64,000 nucleotides of DNA from Paramesorhizobium leguminum (GTDB taxonomy: Bacteria > Pseudomonadota > Alphaproteobacteria > Rhizobiales > Rhizobiaceae): positions 1-64,000 of the forward strand of contig NZ_QJTF01000012.1 in the NCBI RefSeq assembly GCF_003217235.1, given 5' to 3'. Made by a program: the position numbers and the translations under genes. Shown piece after piece: positions 57,612 to 64,000 of this stretch. Positions within the stretch are counted from its first letter, which is position 1, and each line of letters opens with the position of its first letter. A model generated the notes under the pieces. It was not told where the DNA came from, ran no database searches, and saw only the letters and a program-made list of their open reading frames with translations.

Positions 57612-59165
57612 ATGATGGAGAATGCACTTGCGCAGACACCTGCGCGGGATTTGAGCCAGCACGACGCGCTCCTGAGCGTCGAGAATATCAGCAAGTCGTT
57701 TCTAGGCTTCCGCGCGCTCGACGGTGTCGATTTCGCCATTCGCGCGGGTGAAATCCATGCGCTTCTGGGCGAAAACGGCGCTGGAAAATCGACGCTGATC
57801 AAGGTTCTGACCGGTGTACATCAGCCGGATTCCGGCACGATCCGCTTCGAGGGCGAGGCCATCGGCGTTCGCGATACGCTGCAGGCGCAGCATCTGGGGA
57901 TCGGCACCGTCTATCAGGAGGTCAATCTCCTGCCCAATCTGTCGGTTGCGGAAAATCTCTTCATCGGCCGCCAGCCCAAGCGCTTCGGCTTCGTCGATCG
58001 CCGCGAGATGGAAAGGCGCGCCCGGACGCTGCTCGCGCAATATGACATGAATATCGATGTTTCAGCCACTCTGGCGCAATATTCGGTGGCGGTGCAGCAA
58101 CTGATCGCGATCGCCCGCGCCGTCGATCTCTCAGGCAAGGTGCTGATCCTCGACGAGCCGACCGCCAGCCTCGATGCGCATGAGACGGAGATGCTCTTCG
58201 CCGTCATGCGCCAGTTGAAGGCGCGCGGCATGGGCATCGTCTTTATCACCCACTTCCTCGACCAGGTCTATGCCGTCAGCGACCGCGTGACGATCCTGCG
58301 CAATGGCAGGCTTGCAGGGACGGCATTGACCAAGGATTTGAGCAAGATCGATCTTGTTTCCAAGATGCTTGGCCGCACGCTCGCCGAAGCGACCCATACC
58401 GGGCACCGCGCCGCGCCGGAACCTTCCTCCCGCCGCATCTCGTTCAGCAATTATGGTCTCGCACGCAGCATCGCACCGTTCGATCTCGATATCGGCGCCG
58501 GCGAGGTTGTCGGCGTCGCGGGCCTGCTTGGTTCAGGTCGCACGGAAACCGCGCGTCTGCTTTTCGGCATCGATGTTCCCGATAGCGGCAAGGCCTCTAT
58601 CGACGGGCAGGAAATTCGTATCCGCAACCCGCGCGAGGCGATCAAGGCCGGCTTCGGCCTCTGCCCGGAAGATCGCAAGACGGACGGCATCGCCGGCGAT
58701 CTCTCCGTGCGCGAAAACATCGCGCTGGCGCTGCAGGCGCGGCGCGGCTGGCTCAATCGCCTGTCCAGCCGCGAACAGGCGGAACTGGCCGACCGCTTCA
58801 TCAAGGCGCTCGATATCCGCACCACCGATATGGAGAAGCCGGTCAAGTTTCTCTCCGGCGGCAACCAGCAGAAGGTCATTCTCGCCCGCTGGCTCGCCAC
58901 CAATCCGCGCCTGCTCATTCTGGATGAGCCGACGCGCGGCATCGATGTCGGGGCGCATGCGGAAATCATCGCGCTCATCAACAAGCTCTGCGACGAAGGC
59001 ATGGCGCTCGTCGTCATCTCCTCCGAGATCGAGGAAATCGTCGCCTACTCCACCCGCGTCCGCGTTCTGCGCGACCGGGTTCATACGGCGGAACTGACCG
59101 GAGCGGACATCAACGCGGCAACGATCATGCGAACGATCGCGGCGGATACGGGGAAGGTGCATTAG
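57612..59165 (+). CDS. ytfR: Sugar ABC transporter ATP-binding protein (YtfR-like)
   Basis: 517 residues from ATG at 57612 (MMENALAQTPARDLSQHDAL); GGAGGATC lies upstream. It has two ATPase halves: first GENGAGKST with signature region and EPTASLDAHETEM, second starting GLLGSGRTETARLL (a degenerate Walker A, usual for this family), with FLSGGNQQKVILARWLATNP and DEPTRGIDVGAHAEI. This tandem layout is that of CUT2-class sugar importers. It powers uptake through YtfT and YjfF. Confidence 0.92.
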   Translation: MMENALAQTPARDLSQHDALLSVENISKSFLGFRALDGVDFAIRAGEIHALLGENGAGKSTLIKVLTGVHQPDSGTIRFEGEAIGVRDTLQAQHLGIGTVYQEVNLLPNLSVAENLFIGRQPKRFGFVDRREMERRARTLLAQYDMNIDVSATLAQYSVAVQQLIAIARAVDLSGKVLILDEPTASLDAHETEMLFAVMRQLKARGMGIVFITHFLDQVYAVSDRVTILRNGRLAGTALTKDLSKIDLVSKMLGRTLAEATHTGHRAAPEPSSRRISFSNYGLARSIAPFDLDIGAGEVVGVAGLLGSGRTETARLLFGIDVPDSGKASIDGQEIRIRNPREAIKAGFGLCPEDRKTDGIAGDLSVRENIALALQARRGWLNRLSSREQAELADRFIKALDIRTTDMEKPVKFLSGGNQQKVILARWLATNPRLLILDEPTRGIDVGAHAEIIALINKLCDEGMALVVISSEIEEIVAYSTRVRVLRDRVHTAELTGADINAATIMRTIAADTGKVH

Positions 59166-59222
59166 GATGTTATGCGTGGTCACCCCCCTCTGCCCTGCCG
59201 GGCATCTCCCCCACCCCCCATC

Positions 59223-59408
59223 ATCGTCATCCTCGGGCTTGACCCGAGGATCCACGGCTAGGTGGCGGAAGCGGTATTATCACCCTCAACGGAATCATGA
59301 ATCATCAGCTAGATATCGGCCCCATGCGCTTGCTGGATCGCGTCGTTGTGGTGGTAACGTCAGCGCCCCTCAGCCGTGGATCCTCGGGTCAAGCCCGAGG
59401 ATGACGAT
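59223..59408. repeat. 37-bp perfect inverted repeat between ytfR and ytfT
   Basis: Bases 59223-59259 recur inverted at 59372-59408 without mismatch; each arm also contains the inner palindrome CCTCGGGCTTGACCCGAGG. About 110 bases lie between. It looks like a pair of rhizobial palindromic elements or a small non-autonomous mobile repeat that landed inside the ABC operon. A worn copy of the same motif seems to lie near 62465-62490 (GATTCTCGAGACGAGCCCGA). Confidence 0.8.
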
Positions 59409-59492
59409 GGGAGAGCCGTGGGAGATAACCGATCAGCTAAAGCAGGGTGCCATATACCTCGCAACTGTATCTCGCCATGAAAGGTTCGCACA

Positions 59493-60521
59493 ATGAACCG
59501 CTTCATCCCTCCCTCCCTCACCAAGGCCATGCCGCAGCTTCTGTCGCTGGCGGTCATCCTGTTTTGCAACTATCTCGCCTTCCCCGGCTTCTTCGACATC
59601 CGCTTCCAGGACGGGCGTTTCTTCGGGAGCGTGATCGATGTGCTCAATCGCGGCGCGCCGGTGGTTATTCTCGCCATCGGCATGACGGCGGTCATCGCCA
59701 CGAAGGGCGTTGATCTCTCGGTCGGCGCTGTCATGGCGGTTTCGGGCGCGGTGGCGGCGACGCTGGCGGTGCATGGCTATCCGCTGCCTGTCATCGTGAT
59801 TGCGGCGCTTGGGGTCGGCCTCGTCTGCGGCTTGTGGAACGGCCTGCTCATCGCCTTTTTCGATCTGCAGCCCATCATCGCCACGCTGATCTTGATGGTG
59901 GCGGGGCGCGGCATCGCGCAGCTCATCACCGAGGGCAGCATCGTCACCTTCACCGATCCCGGCCTCATCTTCTTCGGCACCGGCGCGTTCCTTGGCTTTC
60001 CCATGCCGGTCATTCTGGCGGCGATTCTGGGTGTCGCCGCTATTCTCCTGGTGCGGCGCACCGCGCTCGGCTTGCTGATCGAGGCCATCGGCGTCAATCG
60101 CAGCGCCAGCACGTTTTCCGGCATCAACAGCCGGCTCATCCTTCTGCTGGTCTACGGCTTCAGCGGTCTTTGCGCCGGGCTCGCGGGTATCATCGCCGCC
60201 GCCGATATCCGCGGCGCGGATGCAAACAATGCCGGTCTCTGGCTGGAACTCGACGCCATCCTCGCCGTGGTCATCGGCGGCACATCGCTGCTGGGCGGCC
60301 GGTTCAGCATCCTGATGTCGATCCTCGGCGCGATCATCATCCAGGCGATGAACACCGGCATCCTGATTTCGGGCTTTCCGCCGGAATACAACCTCATCCT
60401 CAAGGCCGCCGTCATCATCATGATCCTGCTCGCGCAGTCCGCCTCGGCTTCGGGCCTTGGCATATTCCTCAAGCGCGAGCTGAAGCCGGCAAAAATCGAA
60501 CGGCAGGAAATCCGTCCATGA
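59493..60521 (+). CDS. ytfT: Sugar ABC transporter permease (YtfT-like)
   Basis: 342 residues, MNRFIPPSLTKAMPQLLSLA, with eight to ten hydrophobic segments. The CUT2 permease hallmarks are present: GMTAVIATKGVDLSVGAVMA near residue 70 and ELDAILAVVIGGTSLLGGRF near 250. It forms half of the inner-membrane channel. It overlaps the next permease gene by four bases (ATGA), so the two are translated together. Confidence 0.92.
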   Translation: MNRFIPPSLTKAMPQLLSLAVILFCNYLAFPGFFDIRFQDGRFFGSVIDVLNRGAPVVILAIGMTAVIATKGVDLSVGAVMAVSGAVAATLAVHGYPLPVIVIAALGVGLVCGLWNGLLIAFFDLQPIIATLILMVAGRGIAQLITEGSIVTFTDPGLIFFGTGAFLGFPMPVILAAILGVAAILLVRRTALGLLIEAIGVNRSASTFSGINSRLILLLVYGFSGLCAGLAGIIAAADIRGADANNAGLWLELDAILAVVIGGTSLLGGRFSILMSILGAIIIQAMNTGILISGFPPEYNLILKAAVIIMILLAQSASASGLGIFLKRELKPAKIERQEIRP

Positions 60522-61507
60522 ACACCCGTCTTCTGCCCTTCTACGCCACGCTGCTGATCTGCGTGCTGCTCTATGCGGCCTGCGTGATCCAGTTTCCGAA
60601 CATGCTTTCGACGCGGGTTCTCGGCAATCTCCTGACCGACAATGCCTTCCTCGGCATTGCGGCGGTCGGCATGACCTTCGTCATCATCTCCGGCGGCATC
60701 GATCTTTCGGTCGGCTCGGTTATCGCCTTTACCGGGGTTCTCATCGCCGTGCTGGTGACGCAGCACGACGTCCACCCGCTGGCCGCCTTCGCCATCGCGC
60801 TTGTCTTCGCGACCCTCTTCGGCGCGGCCATGGGCGCAATCATCCATTATCTCGATGTGCCGGCCTTCATCGTCACGCTGGCGGGCATGTTTCTGGCGCG
60901 CGGGCTCTGCTTCGTTCTCACCACGCAGTCGATCCCCATCAACCACCCCTTCTACACCACCCTTCAAGGGCTTTACTGGCGCTTGCCGGGCGGTGGAAGG
61001 CTGACGCTGGTCGGCGGGCTGATGCTTGCGGTGTTCGCGGCGGGCATCATCATCGCGCATTTCACCCGCTTCGGCTCTTATATCTACGCCATCGGCGGCA
61101 ACCGTACATCCGCGGAACTGATGGGCGTTCCAGTGGGGCGCACCACCATAGGCATCTATGCGCTGTCCGGCTTCCTCGCCGCTCTCTCCGGCATTGTCTT
61201 CTCGCTCTACACCTCCGCCGGCTATTCGCTGTCGGCCGTCGGCGTCGAGCTCGATACCATCGCCGCCGTGGTCATCGGCGGAACGCTGCTCACCGGCGGC
61301 GTCGGCTATGTGGCGGGCACGTTCTTCGGCATTCTCATCCAGGGCATCATCCAAACCTACATCGTCTTCGATGGCACGCTTTCGAGCTGGTGGACCAAGA
61401 TTGTCGTGGGAATACTGCTGTTCGCGTTCATCGCATTGCAGCGCGTTCTTGTATTTTTGTCGGAAAGGCGGGTAACGGAACGAAGCATGGCAAGGAGTAC
61501 CGGGTGA
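60518..61507 (+). CDS. yjfF: Sugar ABC transporter permease (YjfF-like)
   Basis: 329 residues from ATG at 60518 (MNTRLLPFYATLLICVLLYA), overlapping ytfT by four bases. The same CUT2 marks are seen (GMTFVIISGGIDLSVGSVIA and VELDTIAAVVIGGTLLTGGV). Together with YtfT it makes a heterodimeric permease. Its stop overlaps the GTG start of the regulator gene (GTGA), tying the regulator into the operon. Confidence 0.92.
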   Translation: MNTRLLPFYATLLICVLLYAACVIQFPNMLSTRVLGNLLTDNAFLGIAAVGMTFVIISGGIDLSVGSVIAFTGVLIAVLVTQHDVHPLAAFAIALVFATLFGAAMGAIIHYLDVPAFIVTLAGMFLARGLCFVLTTQSIPINHPFYTTLQGLYWRLPGGGRLTLVGGLMLAVFAAGIIIAHFTRFGSYIYAIGGNRTSAELMGVPVGRTTIGIYALSGFLAALSGIVFSLYTSAGYSLSAVGVELDTIAAVVIGGTLLTGGVGYVAGTFFGILIQGIIQTYIVFDGTLSSWWTKIVVGILLFAFIALQRVLVFLSERRVTERSMARSTG

Positions 61508-62271
61508 CGATCGATAAAACGCAGCTTGGCCAATATGATTTCAGCACGTCGGCGCAATCGCGCACCCATCATGCGCATGTCATGCACGATCTGGGATTAG
61601 GCATCGTCAAGGGTTACTATGCCGAAAACAGCATCCTGCCGGGGGATGCCGAGCTTCTGGAACGCTTCGGCGTTTCGCGCACCGTGCTGCGCGAGGCATT
61701 GAAGACGCTTGCGGCCAAGGGGCTGATCCAGCCCAAGGCCAAGATCGGCACGCGGGTGCGCGAGCGCTCGCAATGGAACCTTTTCGACCCCGATATCCTG
61801 ATCTGGCATTTCGAGGCGGGCGTCGATTTGAGGTTCATGGAAAGCCTCGCCGAAATGCGGCTGGCGCTCGAGCCGGAAGCCGCCGCGCGGGCTGCGGAAA
61901 GGCGCACCGAAAAGCAACTGGCCGATCTCTATCGCTGGGCCGACCGCATGGGCGAGCGCAACGATACGGCGCAGGATTTCGTCCATAGCGATTTGCAATT
62001 CCACCTGACAATCGCGGAAGCCTCCGGCAATCCGTTCATGCGCTCGCTGAGCGCGCTTATCGAGGTGGCGCTCGTCACCGCCTTCACGCTCTCCTCCCCC
62101 ATTCCCGATACGGAGCGGCATGCAGCGTCAGCCCAGAAGCACCGCGCCATCGCGGACGCCATCGCCGCCCGCGACCCGGAAGCCGCCCGCGCGGCCATGC
62201 GGCTCGTTATTTTCGAAGGAGCGGAGCGGGTTGCGCAGGCGGAGCGGCTGAAGAACGGCGTGGCGGGGTGA
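61504..62271 (+). CDS. GntR-family (FadR subgroup) transcriptional regulator
   Basis: 255 residues from GTG at 61504 (VTIDKTQLGQYDFST), overlapping yjfF by four bases. The winged HTH reads SILPGDAELLERFGVSRTVL followed by REALKTLAAKGLI, and the FadR-type all-helical effector domain contains DLQFHLTIAEASGNPFMRSL, where Asp and His residues usually bind a metal next to a sugar acid. It is likely to repress the ytf operon and galM until the sugar or its acid appears. Dyads upstream of ytfQ are possible sites. Confidence 0.9.
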   Translation: MTIDKTQLGQYDFSTSAQSRTHHAHVMHDLGLGIVKGYYAENSILPGDAELLERFGVSRTVLREALKTLAAKGLIQPKAKIGTRVRERSQWNLFDPDILIWHFEAGVDLRFMESLAEMRLALEPEAAARAAERRTEKQLADLYRWADRMGERNDTAQDFVHSDLQFHLTIAEASGNPFMRSLSALIEVALVTAFTLSSPIPDTERHAASAQKHRAIADAIAARDPEAARAAMRLVIFEGAERVAQAERLKNGVAG

Positions 62272-63068
62272 AGTATCGTAGATTTTTTAGGACTTTCGCG
62301 AGAAATCGCTTGGCAGGCCATACGATTTAATTCAACTATAACGATAGTTATGCTATTTAATCTGCATCTATAAGATGATTTCGGTTATTCTCAATCCTCG
62401 GGTTAAACCTACCGACATAGAAAGAAAAACGAATTATTGCCTAGATGATCCGGCCGCAGCAGATTCTCGAGACGAGCCCGAGAATGACGACAGGATGCAT
62501 ACAAAGAAAGGACAACCGTCTCATTATTACTCGACAGCCATCCATTATTGATTCGGCGTTAATCAAAATTTCTTAGGTGTAAATCTTTAAATACCGCATT
62601 TAATACGCAAGGCAGCATCATGTATACCTATCTCAACCATTTGATATCACGTAAACTTTTATAGTTAAAAAAACATATATTGCCAAACGTGTTTTTTACA
62701 GTACAGATTCTCATAGCAACGCGTATTTCACAGGGTGATTTGAGTACTTACCAAGACTCATGGAGCTTATCTTGTTGGCGACCATTGCAACACTTCTGCT
62801 TATGGCAAATTTGGTCTTTCTATACCTAGAGAGAAGGCGGTTTGCCGTGCATGGTGAAGGCTGGGCCGCAAGCGTTGCCACATCAACCTGGGAGTTGGAG
62901 GGTTATACGCAATCCTTCGCTCAAGCCGACTTCGGTAACGTGATTCCTATCATCAGACATCACTCACCCGGACAGGCTGCGTCATACAGCCCGCTCGGAC
63001 TTTGTCATTCGACATCGCCTCCCGGCGGGGCGGAAACCGTACTTGACGATGTCCGATTTCGCGCAGCC
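62272..63068. other. AT-rich intergenic region with possible small exported or membrane frame
   Basis: The first 480 bases are clearly AT-rich and hold a dyad AACTAT-AACG-ATAGTT near 62336-62351 but no gene. From ATG at 62760 a plus-strand frame starts with a good membrane helix (MELILLATIATLLLMANLVF followed by LYLERRRF) and then stays open across the next gene to the window end; beyond about 62990 it is only the antisense of the hydrolase gene. It may be the remains of a small membrane protein gene that lost its end. Confidence 0.4.
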
Positions 63069-64000
63069 TTACAGCAGGCCGCGTGCAGCGAGGTTGCGCA
63101 TGAGAGCGGACGTGCCGAACACCCATGGCGGGCACTGCGTCGAGAGCCGGACCGTATTGGTCAGGCTGCCCAGCTCCGGATTGGAGATGGTAACGATGTC
63201 GCCCATCTTGTGCGTGAAACCTTCGCCCGGCACGTCACGGTCCTCGACGGGCGCGAACAGCGTTCCCATGAAGAGCATGAACCCATCGGGATATTGGTGA
63301 TGGGCGCCAATGGTCTGCGCGACGAGGTCGAGCGGATCGCGGCTGATCTCGCGCATGGTGCTGTGGCCCTTGAGCACGAAACCATCCTCGCCCGCGATCG
63401 ACAGGTCGAGATCGGCGTTGCGGACGTTGTCGATCGAATAGGTTTCATCGAACAGACGGATAAATGGACCGATCGCGGCGGAGGCATTGTTGTCCTTCGC
63501 CTTGCCCAGGAGCAGAGCCGACCGGCCCTCGACGTCACGCAAATTAACGTCGTTGCCGAGCGTGGCGCCCTTCACCGTCCCCCGACTATCGACCGCGAGC
63601 ACGATTTCCGGCTCGGGGTTGTTCCACCGCGAAATCGGATGCAGCCCGACCGACGCCCCCCAACCGACCGCGGCGAGGACTTGCGCCTTGGAGAATACCT
63701 CGGCGTCCGGGCCGATGCCGACTTCCAGATATTGGGACCAGACCCCCTCTTCGATAAGGGCGGCCTTAACCCTGGCCGCATCCGCGGAGCCGGCCTTGAG
63801 ATTGCGCAGACTGTCACCGATGATCGCGGTGACGCGCTCGCGGATCTTGAGCGCCAGGGCGGGATTGCCGGCGGCCTTCTCCTCGATCACACGCTCGATC
63901 ATGGAACGGGCGAAGGTGACGCCGCAGGCCTTGACCACCTGCAAATCGTTCGGTGCGAGAAAGTGAATCTTCGTCAGATCGCCGGCCGCTTCCACCGACT
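63069..64000 (-). CDS. Fumarylacetoacetate-hydrolase-family protein, 5' end outside the window
   Basis: At least 308 residues, open to the right edge; the GTG at 63995 is probably internal. The FAH fold marks are there: PNDLQVVKACGVTFARSMIE, LGNDVNLRDVEGRSALLLGK (residues near the metal site) and HSTMREISRDPLDLVAQTIG. Of this family some members are sugar-acid dehydratases (AraD1-like) or dioxoacid hydrolases. Next to a sugar transport operon a role in breaking down a 2-keto-3-deoxy sugar acid is likely, but this is inferred. It is convergent with the GntR gene across the AT-rich gap. Confidence 0.85.
   Translation of the reverse strand, partial: SVEAAGDLTKIHFLAPNDLQVVKACGVTFARSMIERVIEEKAAGNPALALKIRERVTAIIGDSLRNLKAGSADAARVKAALIEEGVWSQYLEVGIGPDAEVFSKAQVLAAVGWGASVGLHPISRWNNPEPEIVLAVDSRGTVKGATLGNDVNLRDVEGRSALLLGKAKDNNASAAIGPFIRLFDETYSIDNVRNADLDLSIAGEDGFVLKGHSTMREISRDPLDLVAQTIGAHHQYPDGFMLFMGTLFAPVEDRDVPGEGFTHKMGDIVTISNPELGSLTNTVRLSTQCPPWVFGTSALMRNLAARGLL

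Noticed and set aside
60152-61354. 400-codon minus-strand frame in the permease genes
   Set aside because: Antisense shadow of ytfT/yjfF, rich in Asp, Arg and Gly as is usual for such shadows.
1-64000. CRISPR array
   Set aside because: No set of evenly spaced direct repeats was seen; the dispersed CGTTAG motif is too short and irregular.

Overview
The window looks like a chromosomal segment of an alphaproteobacterium of the order Rhizobiales, most like Brucella/Ochrobactrum. The base composition is fairly GC-rich, the sugar-transport and regulator genes have that character, the short palindromic intergenic elements are of the rhizobial kind, and the two mobile regions carry gene sets known from that order. 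The species assignment is an inference from gene content; no rRNA is present.

Region 1 (1-26115) is a Mu-like transposable prophage, read almost wholly on the minus strand. Starting from its repressor end it has: a repressor on the plus strand facing a Ner-like regulator across a clear operator/promoter; an early operon (small membrane protein, ParB-like protein, MuA-type transposase, MuB-type ATPase, small DNA-binding proteins, Gam, DUF2786, GemA); a Mor-type middle regulator; a lysis cassette; terminase; portal gp29; gpF; gpG; protease/scaffold; decoration protein; major capsid; an Acb2-type anti-CBASS protein; gp36; gp37; tail sheath; tail tube; a gp41-type tail chaperone with a -1 frameshift extension; and the start of the tape measure. 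The tape-measure gene is cut by an IS3-family (IS150-like) element that runs off the left edge. The protease/scaffold gene is broken by a 13-bp tandem duplication, and the portal/gpF junction is out of frame at a run of nine A. The prophage is therefore probably defective. Its repressor-side end is visible inside a flavin-dependent monooxygenase gene at 26115/26116.

Region 2 (26116-35415) is host or accessory metabolism: the interrupted monooxygenase with an MFS transporter and a divergent LysR regulator, then a plus-strand cluster with a wecB-like epimerase, a cupin, an IclR regulator, a glutathione S-transferase, a beta-propeller protein and an SDR oxidoreductase, closed by a YgiN-like monooxygenase. 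Two near-identical dyads flank this cluster and may be IclR operators. The propeller plus cupin pair resembles a split aldos-2-ulose dehydratase.

Region 3 (35684-51962) is a plasmid/ICE-like maintenance and counter-restriction island: ssb (with an inverted, decayed second copy), a membrane protein, an unknown 326-aa protein, an AbiJ-like/PD-(D/E)XK nuclease whose last residues copy the SSB tail, a DUF2493 protein, a toprim protein, a very large methyltransferase-helicase of the strawberry-notch type, several small island proteins, an ArdB/KlcA antirestriction protein, a SEC-C protein and a ParB protein. Four of these genes share a structured 5' leader. A tRNA-Arg(ACG) gene lies at the right edge, with its 3' end facing the island, which is the usual geometry of a tRNA-targeted island; no integrase or second att copy was seen.

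Region 4 (52309-64000) is core-like chromosome: tRNA-Arg, a sensor histidine kinase, an acyl hydrolase and aldose 1-epimerase operon, a divergent YtfQ/YtfR/YtfT/YjfF-type sugar ABC operon ending in a FadR-type GntR regulator, an AT-rich intergenic stretch, and a fumarylacetoacetate-hydrolase-family gene that runs off the right edge.
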